Shown: positions 32,490 through 41,280 of the stretch, piece by piece | Position numbering within the stretch: position 1 is the stretch's first letter | Layout: each line of letters opens with the position of its first letter | Assembly: GCF_013389365.1 (NCBI RefSeq) | Contig: NZ_JACADJ010000005.1 | Location: 62,001-126,000, forward strand | DNA: 64,000 nt | Direction: 5' to 3' | Origin: Desulfobacter latus | Lineage (GTDB): Bacteria; Desulfobacterota; Desulfobacteria; Desulfobacterales; Desulfobacteraceae | The notes under the pieces: model-generated | Database searches by the model: none | Told to the model about the DNA's origin: nothing | Seen by the model: the letters and a program-made list of their open reading frames with translations, nothing else | Translations under genes and position numbers: made by a program

Positions 32490-34148
32490 TTAAGAATTCA
32501 GAATTTTTCTGGCACTTTCATCGTTAATGTCTGCCACATGCGGAATTCCTGTTTCCTTGGCAGTCTCCCGGTTCCCGGAAAAAATTTCATGCCGGGTGAT
32601 TTTGTCCAGTGAGAACTTTCTGGCGCCGGCCATGAGCTGCTGCAGGCCGCATCCCAGCTTATCCGCCAGGGTGTAGAAGGCAATCGCGCCATAGGGGATT
32701 TTACCGACTTCATCCTTGCCGAGCTTATCTGCCAGATCATGGTAGCACGCAAAAATTTCATCTGCAGTCTTGCCTATTTCCAGAACATTCTTTGGCAGTT
32801 CATTCCAGTTTCCATTGACCTCAGCCCGGCGTTCCGGGTAGATCGCCCCTTCAATGTTGGCACCTAAAAAGCCCGGAATCATAACCGCCCGGCCCATGCA
32901 CACCATCTTGGTGTAAGGCGCGCCTACGGCCAAGGCTTTAAAAATATGATCTTCCAGTGCAAATCCACCGGCAAAGGACATGTCTACGACGCTTTTTCCT
33001 TTGGCAGACAGAATACTTGCGTATTCATAGGCCTTTGCATGGAGGATGACGGAAGGAACGCCCCAGCTCTGCATCATATTCCAGGGACTCATGCCCGTGC
33101 CGCCGCCGGAACCGTCAATGGTGAGCAGATCCAGTTCCGCATCTGTGGCAAACTTGATGGCCATGGCCAATTCTTCCATGCCGTAGGAACCTGTTTTCAG
33201 GGTGATCCGCTCAAATCCGATGCTTCGCAGGTATGCCACACTGTTCATGAAATCCTCCTGGACTTGGTCCACAGAGGAGAGATTGGTGGCGCCCAGCCGG
33301 CTGTGGCGGGCAAAAGACTTGATGGCGCCTTGTTCAAACCCTTGACGGACATCCGCTTTTGAGGGATCCGGGTCTACGACATAGCCGCGGTCTTTCAGAA
33401 AGGTCGCATAGTCCAGGGAACGCACCTGGATTTCTCCGCCGATATTTTTAGCCCCCTGTCCCCATTTCAACTCGATGATACATTTGTCACCATATTTGTC
33501 CACCACGTATTCGGCCACGCCGTTGCGGGTGTCTTCCACATTGAGCTGAACAATGATGGCGCCGTAGCCGTCATGATACCGCAGGTACGTATCAATACGG
33601 CGGTCCAGCTCCGGTGCTTTTTTTATTTTTCCCTGTTTGGTTTCGATGTCTGAAATCTCAGAGTTGCGGTCAACACCGACCACGTTTTCTCCGATGACCA
33701 CGGGGATGCCCACAAGTGCGCCGCCAATGGCAAAGGAATCCCAGTATTTTTCTGCGATGAAGGTGGAGCCTAAGGCACCGGTCATCAAAGGCATTTTTAC
33801 CTTGGTTTTTTGTTTTTTGCCAAATTCGGTTTCCAGAGACACATTGGGAAAAATACAGTCATCCGGGCTGTTGGTCAGTTCGTCTGCCATACCGCTGGCC
33901 CCATAGGCATATCCCTGGACTCTCAGGCTGTTGTAAGAAACCCCCACATGGCTGGTGTTGTTGGCTCCGGCTGTTACCAGGCCAAAGCTGCGGGGGTACA
34001 GCAGTTTGCGGCCCACCATGCTGGACAGCCAGGTTTCGCATTTTCCGACGCATTCCGCCCGGCACAGGGTACACAGGCTTGATTCACAAGCATCTCCTCT
34101 GTTTTTGGTTCCCAGTGCATCATTGCTTTTTGAAAATCTCATATCCAT
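32490..34148 (-). CDS. FMN-binding glutamate synthase-like protein (GltB central domain)
   Basis: This protein of about 552 residues has the FMN and Fe-S core of glutamate synthase: IIELKWGQGAKNIGGEIQVR, LLTIDGSGGGTGMSPWNMM, then FAGGFALEDHIFKALAVGA. The aminotransferase and GltD parts of classical enzymes are absent. It is of the archaeal/anaerobe type, where a short GltB2-like protein stands alone. The N-terminus has a Cys-rich stretch (CESSLCTLCRAECVGKCE) that could bind a cluster. I start it at the ATG at 34,148 after AAAGGAG; the upstream TTG is less likely. A 238-base AT-rich region upstream must hold its promoter. The true substrate is not certain. Confidence 0.82.
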   Translation of the reverse strand: MDMRFSKSNDALGTKNRGDACESSLCTLCRAECVGKCETWLSSMVGRKLLYPRSFGLVTAGANNTSHVGVSYNSLRVQGYAYGASGMADELTNSPDDCIFPNVSLETEFGKKQKTKVKMPLMTGALGSTFIAEKYWDSFAIGGALVGIPVVIGENVVGVDRNSEISDIETKQGKIKKAPELDRRIDTYLRYHDGYGAIIVQLNVEDTRNGVAEYVVDKYGDKCIIELKWGQGAKNIGGEIQVRSLDYATFLKDRGYVVDPDPSKADVRQGFEQGAIKSFARHSRLGATNLSSVDQVQEDFMNSVAYLRSIGFERITLKTGSYGMEELAMAIKFATDAELDLLTIDGSGGGTGMSPWNMMQSWGVPSVILHAKAYEYASILSAKGKSVVDMSFAGGFALEDHIFKALAVGAPYTKMVCMGRAVMIPGFLGANIEGAIYPERRAEVNGNWNELPKNVLEIGKTADEIFACYHDLADKLGKDEVGKIPYGAIAFYTLADKLGCGLQQLMAGARKFSLDKITRHEIFSGNRETAKETGIPHVADINDESARKILNS

Positions 34149-34386
34149 AATCTGCAACTCCTTTCTAAAATTATTCTCTATTTATGAACCCTCTGTAAAA
34201 GATACAGGCAGTAAACCATTAACAGGTTCTTTAAAAATAAAAGAAACTGAATGATCGATTAAAATTGTTGATTAAAATAAACATAGGTGGCTTATTAATC
34301 AATAATTTTATTTTTAATATAAAAATTAAAATAAAGTTAATTTTAAATTAATCATAAGGCGTGTATGAGATTGGTATACAAAAAAT

Positions 34387-34905
34387 CTAAAAATTCAGAG
34401 ATGCCAGCTTTTTGCCGGACAGTGCCATCACATTTATACTGTTGCTGCCAATGACGGCGAAGGAGGGGGTCTCGTTCCGGGGAACTGCGATGGAGCCTGG
34501 ATTCAGGTGGATGCGATTTTGAATTTTTTCTAACTGAGGCAGGTGGGTGTGCCCCTGAATAACAATATCCGTACCCTGGGGAATTATCAGGGGATCTTTA
34601 TGCCCATGATGCATGAAAATGGTTTTATCAAAGACCTGAAAGCTCAGTTCATGGGAAAATCCTTTGCAGAAGCCTTCCACATCACAATTGCCGTAAATAT
34701 AAAAGAGTTTAAAATCCAGGTCGGCAATTGTTGACCGGATCTGTTCCGGGGCAAAATCAGGATCATTGTAGCTGCCATACCTTGTATCAAACAGATCCCC
34801 TGCAATGGCAACGGCATCACCGGGGCCTGCCAACGCTTTTACCGTGAGCCAGGCCGGTAAATAGCCGTGAAGATCCGCAAATACCAAAAGCCGTTTCATA
34901 TTCAT
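34387..34905 (-). CDS. YfcE/MJ0936-type metallophosphodiesterase
   Basis: This small calcineurin-like phosphoesterase of about 172 residues has LLVFADLHGYLPAW (DxH), VAIAGDLFDTRYG (GDxxD), YIYGNCDVE (GNCD) and HHGHKD then IQGHTHLPQ (GHTH), which together make the two-metal site. The family comprises broad-specificity phosphodiesterases such as E. coli YfcE. I start it at the ATG at 34,905; the frame continues up into the end of the Ste24-like gene, which stops at 34,910, so the two are probably co-transcribed. Family assignment is firm; substrate unknown. Confidence 0.9.
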   Translation of the reverse strand: MNMKRLLVFADLHGYLPAWLTVKALAGPGDAVAIAGDLFDTRYGSYNDPDFAPEQIRSTIADLDFKLFYIYGNCDVEGFCKGFSHELSFQVFDKTIFMHHGHKDPLIIPQGTDIVIQGHTHLPQLEKIQNRIHLNPGSIAVPRNETPSFAVIGSNSINVMALSGKKLASLNF

Positions 34906-34909
34906 GATA

Positions 34910-36166
34910 TCAGACCGTACGCTCAATTTCTTCCATGGCCGCAATGCGCTGGGTCAGTGGCGGATGGGAGTAATTTAAAAATACATAAAAGGGGTGTGGG
35001 GTAAGGTTGGCAAGATTATCCGCACTGAGTTTTTTTAACGCCGTTATCAAGGCCCCGGCCTTTTTTGTTGTTAACGCGGCAAAGCGGTCGGCTTCGTACT
35101 CATCTTTTCTTGAGAAGAACTGCATGATAATGGAGATGACCAGGTCAACCGGGGAAAAAAGAATACTGAAAAAAACAAGGCCGGCATATATGGAGGGCGT
35201 ATCCACATAAAATGCCGTAAACAGGCTTTGGTGGGTGATGAATAAAGACAACAGGTAAAAAATAACCCCCATCTGAAGAATGCCGAAAATCAGGCGCCGC
35301 TGGATGTGTTTTTTCTTGAAATGCCCCATTTCATGGGCAAGTACGGCCAGAAGTTCATCCGGGGTATGGGCGTTGATCAGGGTGTCAAACAGCACAATGC
35401 GTTTGTTTTTACCAAAACCTGTGAAAAAGGCATTGGACTTGGTGCTGCGTTTGGAACCGTCCATGACAAATATTTGAGTCAAAGGAAAATCAATGGTTTT
35501 CGCATAAGCCAAAAGTTTGTCTTTTAATTCACCGTCTTCAAGGGGGGTGAATTTATTGAACAAAGGCATGATCCATGTGGGTATGATGTATTGAAGCGTC
35601 AGCATGAACGCTGTGGTCACACCCCAGCAGATTATCCAGGCCCAGGGCCCTGTGCTTTCCAGAAACCAGAATATGGCAGACAGCAAAGGGATGCCGAATG
35701 CCAGGGATAAAATCATGGATTTCAGCAGGTCCAGCACAAAAAGCCTGGGTGTGGTTTTGTTAAAACCAAACTTTTCTTCTATGACAAAGGTGGCATAGAT
35801 GGAAAAGGGCAGGGATATAATGAATTTGCATCCTGCAAGGATACCAATGAATAAAAGTCCGCAACCCATGGAAGACCATCCGGTTCCCCTGACAAAATGA
35901 TCCAGGGCACCGAACCCGCCCAGAAACCAGAAGAGTAAAAGAATACCAAGATCAATGGTCGACGTGATCGTACCCAGCCGGGTGGTGGCCTTAAGATAAT
36001 GCTGGGACTGTTCATACCGTTTCCGGTCATAGACATCTGAAAATTTTTCAGGCAGATGTGTTGTGAGACTGCCGATATTCAGACGATCAGCCACATAATT
36101 CATTGTAAAATCAACAATGAGTGTAACAAGAACAATATTGGTGATCGTCGAATCAGATAAAAACAT
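34910..36166 (-). CDS. Ste24-type M48 membrane metalloprotease
   Basis: This 418-residue integral membrane protease of the CAAX prenyl protease 1 (Ste24) type has about six hydrophobic segments (for example IDLGILLLFWFLGGFGAL). The zinc motif is VLAHEMGHFKKKH and the third ligand lies in EYEADRFAAL. Bacterial Ste24-like proteins are thought to process or degrade membrane proteins. It starts 4 bases after the stop of the upstream IHF gene and is followed 4 bases later by the phosphodiesterase gene. It is a second M48 protein in the window but of a different subfamily from the exported one at 27,219. Confidence 0.9.
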   Translation of the reverse strand: MFLSDSTITNIVLVTLIVDFTMNYVADRLNIGSLTTHLPEKFSDVYDRKRYEQSQHYLKATTRLGTITSTIDLGILLLFWFLGGFGALDHFVRGTGWSSMGCGLLFIGILAGCKFIISLPFSIYATFVIEEKFGFNKTTPRLFVLDLLKSMILSLAFGIPLLSAIFWFLESTGPWAWIICWGVTTAFMLTLQYIIPTWIMPLFNKFTPLEDGELKDKLLAYAKTIDFPLTQIFVMDGSKRSTKSNAFFTGFGKNKRIVLFDTLINAHTPDELLAVLAHEMGHFKKKHIQRRLIFGILQMGVIFYLLSLFITHQSLFTAFYVDTPSIYAGLVFFSILFSPVDLVISIIMQFFSRKDEYEADRFAALTTKKAGALITALKKLSADNLANLTPHPFYVFLNYSHPPLTQRIAAMEEIERTV

Positions 36167-36170
36167 TGCT

Positions 36171-36461
36171 CTACTGGGTGTCGGAATTGATCAAGTCCCG
36201 AAGTTTTCCGGAACATTTAAAGGTGACAACCCGTCTGGCCGGAAGCGTCATTTCTTCGTCCGTTGCAGGGTTGCGTCCTTTTCTTGCCTTTTTTTCATTA
36301 ACACAAAATTTACCGAAACCGGAAATCATAATATCCTCACCACTTGAAATGGTCTCTTTTATGATTTCAAGAAATTCTTCCATGACCTCATAAGCAACGT
36401 TTCTTGAGAGATCCAGTTCATTTTGTATTTTTTCTGCAATAATGGTTTTGGTCAGTGCCAT
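36171..36461 (-). CDS. ihfA: IHF/HU-family DNA-binding protein (IHF alpha-like)
   Basis: This 96-residue DNA-bending protein of the IHF/HU family has the helical N-terminus ALTKTIIAEKIQNELDLS, the beta-arm region GFGKFCVNEKKARKGRNPAT, and the conserved RRVVTFKCSGKLRDLIN. Arm length and the RNPAT tip match IHF alpha more than HU. IHF bends DNA at promoters and in site-specific recombination, and in type I CRISPR systems it assists spacer integration. It is divergent from purB with a 172-base gap. Whether it is the alpha or beta subunit cannot be settled without comparison. Confidence 0.85.
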   Translation of the reverse strand: MALTKTIIAEKIQNELDLSRNVAYEVMEEFLEIIKETISSGEDIMISGFGKFCVNEKKARKGRNPATDEEMTLPARRVVTFKCSGKLRDLINSDTQ

Positions 36462-36633
36462 AATACCTATTTACTCCAGTTTACGCCAGCGGCACACAAA
36501 GCTCGCTTCTTGAAAGATTAATAAAAACAGGTTCGTAAAATACTTTAAATCCTTCAGGATTGTCAAGATAAGGTTGATCTGTTATTGTAATTTATTACAA
36601 AATCACCACAATGATTTATTTAATGGAGAAAAA

Positions 36634-38016
36634 ATGAAACACGTGTCATGCATCACACCCATAGACGGACGTTATGCCCGTCTTACCGGTGTTCTTTCAA
36701 ATATTTTCAGTGAATCCGGACTGATTCACCACAGGGTTCAGGTTGAACTTAAGTGGCTCAAATTTTTGATAACGGATTTAAAGGTCCATGAAATTCTACC
36801 GGCTGATCAGCCCTTGGATTTATCGAAGCTGGATGTTTTAATAAATGACTTTAATGCGGATGATGCGCTCAGGGTCAAGGAGATAGAATCCCGGACCAAC
36901 CATGATGTAAAAGCCGTGGAGTATTTTATTAAAGACGCGTTGGATGCGGCAGGGCTGGCCCCAATACGGGAATGGGTGCATTTTGCATGCACGTCTGAAG
37001 ATATCAACAATACGGCATACGGGCTTATGCTCAAAAAAGGCAAGGAGCTTGTGGTTGAGCTGCTTAAAAATTTTGTGGCGGAAATTGAAAAAAAAGCCCT
37101 GCTTTATAAACATGTTCCAATGATGTCTCGCACCCATGGGCAGGCTGCGACCCCCACGACCCCGGGAAAAGAGTTTATCAATTTTGCCTGGCGCTTGAAC
37201 CAGGAAATTCAGGTGCTGGAAAACACTAAAATCCAGGTAAAAATAAACGGGGCCACAGGCAATTACAACGCCCATGTGTTTGCGTTCCCCGAAATTGACT
37301 GGATGGCGGCGTCTGAACGGTTTATCCGGGATCACCTGGGGCTTGAACCCATGTTATTCACCACCCAGATAAATCCCAACACTTCCCTGTCCAGGGTGCT
37401 TCATGCCATGGTCCGGGCGGCGGCGGTGATGATTGATTTTGACCGTGATATGTGGGGGTATATCAGTTTAGGATACTTCAAACAGCGGGTTAAGGAAGGC
37501 GAAACCGGATCATCCACAATGCCCCATAAAGTCAATCCCATTGATTTTGAGAACAGTGAAGGTAATATGGGGCTTGCAATTTCCATGATGGAACACCTGG
37601 CGGTTAAACTACAGAAATCCCGGTTCCAGAGGGACTTGAGCGACAGTACCGTGCTGCGCAGCCTCGGTACCGTGTTCGGGTATTTTACCATTGGGATGAA
37701 AAATGCCTTGAAGGGCCTGTCAAAAGTGGATTTAAACCATGAGGTGCTTGAAAGGGATCTTGATGATAACCCCGAACTTCTGGCCGAACCGTTTCAAACC
37801 GTGATGCGGGTATATGGTGAGGACAATCCATATGAACGGCTCAAAGACCTGACCCGGGGCCGAAAAATTCAGAAAGCGGATCTGGCCCGGTTTGTGGACA
37901 AACTTGAAAAGGTGCCGCCGGAGGTTAAGAAACGCATGCGGGCGCTTTCCCCCCGGACATACCTGGGGTTGGCCGAATCCCTGGTGGATCTGTATTTTAA
38001 GGAAAAAAAATCATAA
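36634..38016 (+). CDS. purB: Adenylosuccinate lyase
   Basis: This lyase of purine synthesis cleaves adenylosuccinate and SAICAR, releasing fumarate. The 460-residue protein has the superfamily signature GETGSSTMPHKVNPIDFEN and the catalytic-region motif MMSRTHGQAATPTTPGKEF. Length and the start MKHVSCITPIDGRY match the E. coli-type PurB. I use the ATG at 36,634, preceded by GGAGAAAAA, rather than the longer frame from 36,574. It is divergent from ihfA and followed by the AMMECR1 gene after 30 bases. Confidence 0.96.
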   Translation: MKHVSCITPIDGRYARLTGVLSNIFSESGLIHHRVQVELKWLKFLITDLKVHEILPADQPLDLSKLDVLINDFNADDALRVKEIESRTNHDVKAVEYFIKDALDAAGLAPIREWVHFACTSEDINNTAYGLMLKKGKELVVELLKNFVAEIEKKALLYKHVPMMSRTHGQAATPTTPGKEFINFAWRLNQEIQVLENTKIQVKINGATGNYNAHVFAFPEIDWMAASERFIRDHLGLEPMLFTTQINPNTSLSRVLHAMVRAAAVMIDFDRDMWGYISLGYFKQRVKEGETGSSTMPHKVNPIDFENSEGNMGLAISMMEHLAVKLQKSRFQRDLSDSTVLRSLGTVFGYFTIGMKNALKGLSKVDLNHEVLERDLDDNPELLAEPFQTVMRVYGEDNPYERLKDLTRGRKIQKADLARFVDKLEKVPPEVKKRMRALSPRTYLGLAESLVDLYFKEKKS

Positions 38017-38046
38017 CCCAAAATCAATTATTACTGGTGTTTTCAG

Positions 38047-38610
38047 ATGATTAGTGACAAACAAGGGCAGATACTGCTGCAAATGGCGCGCGCCGGTATT
38101 GCCGAAGAACTTGGTATTCCTGTGGATTCAACACAAGTTGATTTGAATCAACCCTTTTTGCAAGCCAAACAGGGCCTGTTTGTAACCCTGCATAAAAACG
38201 GTGCTTTAAGGGGATGTATCGGTGTCATCGAACCGGTTGAATCTCTGAAGACAGGGGTTGGGAAAACCGCAAAGCTTGCTGCGTTTAAAGATTCCCGTTT
38301 TGCACCCCTTGGCGGGGATGAATTTGACCAGGTAGACTTGGAAATCAGTCTTTTGTCATTGCCTGAAAAATTTGAATACAGTACGGCAAAAGAGCTGGTC
38401 CAAGGGCTTGTGCCGTTCAAGGATGGCGTGATTATTAAAAAAGGAAGCAAACAGGCGGTCTTTCTTCCCCAGGTCTGGGAACAATTGCCTGACGCTGCTT
38501 CCTTTTTATCCCATTTGTGCATCAAAGCCGGGCTTGATGCCGATGAATGGACCAAAGGAGACCTAATCGTCCATACTTACAGGGTGCATTCGTTTTGTGA
38601 AACTCGATGA
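38047..38610 (+). CDS. amrA: AMMECR1-domain protein (AmmeMemoRadiSam system protein A)
   Basis: The 187-residue AMMECR1 domain protein has GLFVTLHKNGALRGCIGVIE (the LRGCIG signature), FKDSRFAPLGGDEFDQVDLE and ISLLSLPEKFEY. In bacteria it is often found with a MEMO1 protein and a radical SAM enzyme; neither is in this window, so the gene stands apart. Its biochemical role is unknown. The last codons (Thr-Arg-stop) fall inside the palindrome ACTCGATGATCGAGT. It follows purB by 30 bases and precedes the TrpR-like gene by 14 bases. Confidence 0.9.
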   Translation: MISDKQGQILLQMARAGIAEELGIPVDSTQVDLNQPFLQAKQGLFVTLHKNGALRGCIGVIEPVESLKTGVGKTAKLAAFKDSRFAPLGGDEFDQVDLEISLLSLPEKFEYSTAKELVQGLVPFKDGVIIKKGSKQAVFLPQVWEQLPDAASFLSHLCIKAGLDADEWTKGDLIVHTYRVHSFCETR

Positions 38611-38616
38611 TCGAGT
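38602..38616. repeat. Palindrome ACTCGATGATCGAGT spanning a stop codon
   Basis: This 15-base near-perfect palindrome (ACTCGAT-G-ATCGAGT) includes the TGA stop of the AMMECR1 gene. It is the fullest copy of a motif whose core CGATGATC or its variants recurs near other gene ends in the window. Confidence 0.6.
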
Positions 38617-38624
38617 AAAAAATA

Positions 38625-38909
38625 ATGCCGGGTACTAAATTTATGCGTATAGATCAGGAATTACTGGAAGTCATTTTATCCATAAAAAATAAAGATGAAC
38701 TGGACTGTTTTTTTGAAGAACTTTTTACACCGGCGGAGCTTTCAGACCTTTCTTTGCGCTGGAAGCTTTTAAAAGAACTGCATGCGGGCATGACCCAGCG
38801 GAAAATCGCTGAAAAATACGGCATCAGCCTGTGTAAAATTACAAGGGGGTCAAAGGTGCTTAAAAAAGATGGTTCTGTTGCACTTAAAGTGCTGGATTCA
38901 ATGAATTAG
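38625..38909 (+). CDS. TrpR/YerC-family DNA-binding protein
   Basis: This small helix-turn-helix protein of the YerC/YecD branch of the TrpR superfamily has LDCFFEELFTPAELSDLSLR, WKLLKELHAGMTQRKIAEKY and GISLCKITRGSKVLKK, which match the family along its length. The helix-turn-helix lies at about 58-80. Tryptophan-pocket residues of true TrpR are not evident, so it should not be called trpR. Start is either the ATG at 38,625 or, more typical for the family, the ATG at 38,643 (MRIDQELLEV). The 3' end overlaps the convergent Nudix gene by 26 bases. Confidence 0.85.
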   Translation: MPGTKFMRIDQELLEVILSIKNKDELDCFFEELFTPAELSDLSLRWKLLKELHAGMTQRKIAEKYGISLCKITRGSKVLKKDGSVALKVLDSMN

Positions 38910-39507
38910 TAAGTTCCAGGGCCAGTTCGGACCATAACTCCAGATCCAGTTGGCAAAGCGTTTGTGTTGCATGCCAGGTAAAGCGATGCAATTCATCCCC
39001 AGGCAGATAGCCTTCCGGGGTTTGTGTCCTGATCAGAAATACCGCCCCCATGTGAACGCTGCCCACCGGCGTGATATCTTCACTGATAATCCCTATAAAT
39101 TCAATGGGATCACCTGTAACGCGCTGGATCAGTTCTTCATCCAGTTCCCTTTGCATGCCGGTTTCTAAAATGTTTTTAAAACTGTCTGTCTCCATGGCGG
39201 TGTCTTCCGGGTTGATATGGCCGCCGATCCCGATGGACCACAGCTCATGAAGCCGTTTTTCGCTGCCCTGCCTGTTGTAGGCCGCAGTCATGCTTCCATC
39301 GGCTGTCTGCAGAAGAATATACGGGATGATCTGTTTTTTTTGTCTGTCTTCTTCAGCAATACCCCGGCGAACAAAAGAAAATCCAGCCTTGGTGCATGTG
39401 TCGGCAAATGTGTAAAAATGCATTGGAAGGACGGTTCTCCGGCTTACCCAGGACTGGGGAAGGCGTTTACGGTTGATGCACAATACCTGTTCTTGTTCCT
39501 TGCTCAT
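38884..39507 (-). CDS. Nudix-like hydrolase
   Basis: This is a 207-residue protein with a Nudix box, SIGIGGHINPED, then GMQRELDEELIQ. This matches GX5EX7REUXEEXGU, with an extended loop between the first glycine and the REXXEE core. Nudix enzymes hydrolyse nucleoside diphosphate derivatives. The N-terminus (QVLCINRKRLPQSW) follows the pattern of phosphoesterases annotated as Nudix-related in anaerobes. It is convergent with the TrpR-like gene and overlaps its last 26 bases. Substrate cannot be inferred. Confidence 0.78.
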   Translation of the reverse strand: MSKEQEQVLCINRKRLPQSWVSRRTVLPMHFYTFADTCTKAGFSFVRRGIAEEDRQKKQIIPYILLQTADGSMTAAYNRQGSEKRLHELWSIGIGGHINPEDTAMETDSFKNILETGMQRELDEELIQRVTGDPIEFIGIISEDITPVGSVHMGAVFLIRTQTPEGYLPGDELHRFTWHATQTLCQLDLELWSELALELTNSLNPAL

Positions 39508-39529
39508 TATTATTTCCTAAATTTTTCCC

Positions 39530-39664
39530 ATTTGCAAGCAAGTGGAGAATTGAGCCTGTCAGGCTTTTTTTGACTTCATGGTTGGGGAATCCCAGGCGAT
39601 ATTGGTATTCCTGGTCAAAGAGGTGTTCTTTTTTTTTATCCGTAATCTTCCCCTTTGTAGGCAA
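39530..39664 (-). pseudogene. Fragment of an AAA-ATPase-like/PDDEXK_9 family gene
   Basis: Between the Nudix and lipoprotein genes a short frame encodes HLFDQEYQYRLGFPNHEV followed by KKSLTGSILHLL. This resembles the end of the ATPase part of the large AAA-ATPase_like/PD-(D/E)XK proteins that are abundant in anaerobes (the Y-x-L-x-FPN-x-EV-x-x-S pattern). The rest of such a gene, usually over 500 residues, is missing. It is a decayed remnant and probably not expressed. Confidence 0.55.
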
Positions 39665-39697
39665 TCATTTTCTTGAGTCTATCTAGCAGTGTCTTTC

Positions 39698-40438
39698 CTA
39701 TTCATAAAAAATAAATCGGTAGGCAATTCCATAAGTATCAAAGCCCCCATCATCAAACACCCCGAATCCTCCGGACCAGTGGTCATTGTACAATACGACT
39801 TGATGACGTTTGAACTGCGGTAACGCCAGGGTAAGCTGAATCGGCCAGTAAAATTTCCATTGTGATCGTTCTTTGTCCGCATGCTTTATCCGATCATAAC
39901 TGTTGATCTGTTCGAAATAGCCTAGTCCGACACCCATTGCCAGGGTTGTATAAAGATATTTATTCCAGTGAAAATCAGTCCATTTCAATGTTCCGGCAAA
40001 ATTCATGTTATGATAACCGTCTCCACTGTTTTCTTCGAATCGCGTGATGGAAGGAAACACGTCTAACTGAGGATAAAAAACATAATTGCCCATTTCCCAT
40101 TGAAATTTCTTAACAGTATAATAAACACTCAATTTGTAGATATCTGCACCGTATTCACCTGCAAGGGTGTCAAATTGGCCGGTTATGTCGCCTACCGTAT
40201 CGTTGGTGGACAGAACCCCGACCCCGAACTCCACAGCCCATCGTCCCAACCGATGATGGCTTTTTTCTGAATGGGGGCCTTTAACCCATTTAGATTCATT
40301 TTCTGCTATTTTCACCTGACTTGCCAAAATTAAATTTTCATTGTTTGTCTTTTGATATATTTTTTTGGGACCGGTTGCACAACCTACCAGGATAAATGAT
40401 AAAAAAATAGTCCAAAATCGTACTGACAGTAAATGCAT
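39698..40438 (-). CDS. Predicted lipoprotein, outer-membrane-like beta protein
   Basis: This 246-residue protein starts with a hydrophobic signal and lipobox (FLSFILVGCATG), so it should be lipidated and exported. The mature part is rich in aromatic, alternating strands (WEMGNYVFYPQLDVFPSI; YLYTTLAMGVGLGYFEQI; HQVVLYNDHWSGGFGVFDDG) and ends in an aromatic residue near the C-terminus (YRFIFYE), as in outer-membrane barrels. The NDHWSGGFGVFDDGG segment is distinctive but I cannot assign it. I start it at the ATG at 40,438; a longer frame to 40,486 would bury the signal peptide. No operon partner is seen. Confidence 0.7.
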   Translation of the reverse strand: MHLLSVRFWTIFLSFILVGCATGPKKIYQKTNNENLILASQVKIAENESKWVKGPHSEKSHHRLGRWAVEFGVGVLSTNDTVGDITGQFDTLAGEYGADIYKLSVYYTVKKFQWEMGNYVFYPQLDVFPSITRFEENSGDGYHNMNFAGTLKWTDFHWNKYLYTTLAMGVGLGYFEQINSYDRIKHADKERSQWKFYWPIQLTLALPQFKRHQVVLYNDHWSGGFGVFDDGGFDTYGIAYRFIFYE

Positions 40439-40596
40439 ATTCCAATTTACTCCAATTTTGTTAATAATTATCTGAACGCTGCACATAAGGGACTTGGGAA
40501 AAATATAAAAAATGATATCGTAGCTTATTCCGGCTTGTCAATAAAACATCATGGGAAATGAGATTTTAATTTCAATGATCCAAAGGAGTTGCACAA

Positions 40597-40692
40597 ATGA
40601 CTGGTAGCAATCCTAAGGGCAGGCACGAGGGGCTGCCCCTACAGCGGTCGACGTTAAAACCGATCCCCAAAATGACTAAGAAACAGGAGTAA
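40597..40692 (+). CDS. Possible 31-residue small ORF before the nitroreductase gene
   Basis: An ATG preceded by CAAAGGAG opens a 31-residue frame that closes inside the ribosome site of the nitroreductase gene. It includes an inverted repeat, AGGGCAG...CTGCCCC (40,616-40,639). The product is short and basic with no recognisable motif. It might be a leader peptide or a relic; the ribosome site is the only real support. Confidence 0.3.
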   Translation: MTGSNPKGRHEGLPLQRSTLKPIPKMTKKQE

Positions 40693-40694
40693 AC

Positions 40695-41234
40695 ATGTTG
40701 ATTGAATTATTGCGTAAAAGAAGAAGCATCCGGCAGTTTGAAGATAAACCCGTAAGTTCTGAACAGTGCGATATTCTGATCGAAGCTGCAGTTCGGTCTC
40801 CAAGTTCCAGAGGCTTTAATCCATGGGAGTTTGTGGTGGTCAAAGATAAGAACCGCATCGTACAATTGTCCCAGGCCAAATCCCATGGCGCCGCTTTTTT
40901 GAAAAATGCGCCTTTGGCCATGGTCGTGTGTGCCGATACATCAAAAAGCGATGTCTGGATTGAGGACGCCTCCATTGCCGCCATTATTATTCATTTGGCT
41001 GCTGCGGATTTGGGACTGGGGTCCTGTTGGGCACAGATGCGTCTGCGCACCCGCGACGACGGTTCCTCTGCCTCGGATTATATTGCAGGCATTCTTGATC
41101 TGCCGGAACATATTCAGGTGGAGGCGATTATCGGCATTGGCCATCCTGCAAGTGAAATGGATGGTCATGGTGCGAACACGCTTTTATATAATCAGGTCAG
41201 TTATGAAAAATTCGGTCAGCGCAGTTATAGTTAA
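40695..41234 (+). CDS. Nitroreductase-family flavoprotein
   Basis: This 179-residue FMN-dependent nitroreductase fold has MLIELLRKRRSIRQFEDKPV (the FMN-phosphate Arg-x-Ser-x-Arg motif), AAVRSPSSRGFNPWEFVVV, and the C-terminal GLGSCWAQM and IIGIGHPASE. Members reduce nitro compounds, quinones or flavins with NAD(P)H. The ATG follows CAGGAGTAAAC. It is convergent with the glycosyltransferase operon, separated by the nested palindrome at 41,281-41,404. Substrate not predictable. Confidence 0.92.
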   Translation: MLIELLRKRRSIRQFEDKPVSSEQCDILIEAAVRSPSSRGFNPWEFVVVKDKNRIVQLSQAKSHGAAFLKNAPLAMVVCADTSKSDVWIEDASIAAIIIHLAAADLGLGSCWAQMRLRTRDDGSSASDYIAGILDLPEHIQVEAIIGIGHPASEMDGHGANTLLYNQVSYEKFGQRSYS

Positions 41235-41280
41235 CATGAATCTTAAATAATTTGCCCGTTTTTCTATATCCGGGAGCGCG

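Noticed and set aside
32490-34148. Full glutamate synthase (gltB)
   Set aside because: The amidotransferase domain and C-terminal beta-helix domain are missing; only the FMN core is present.
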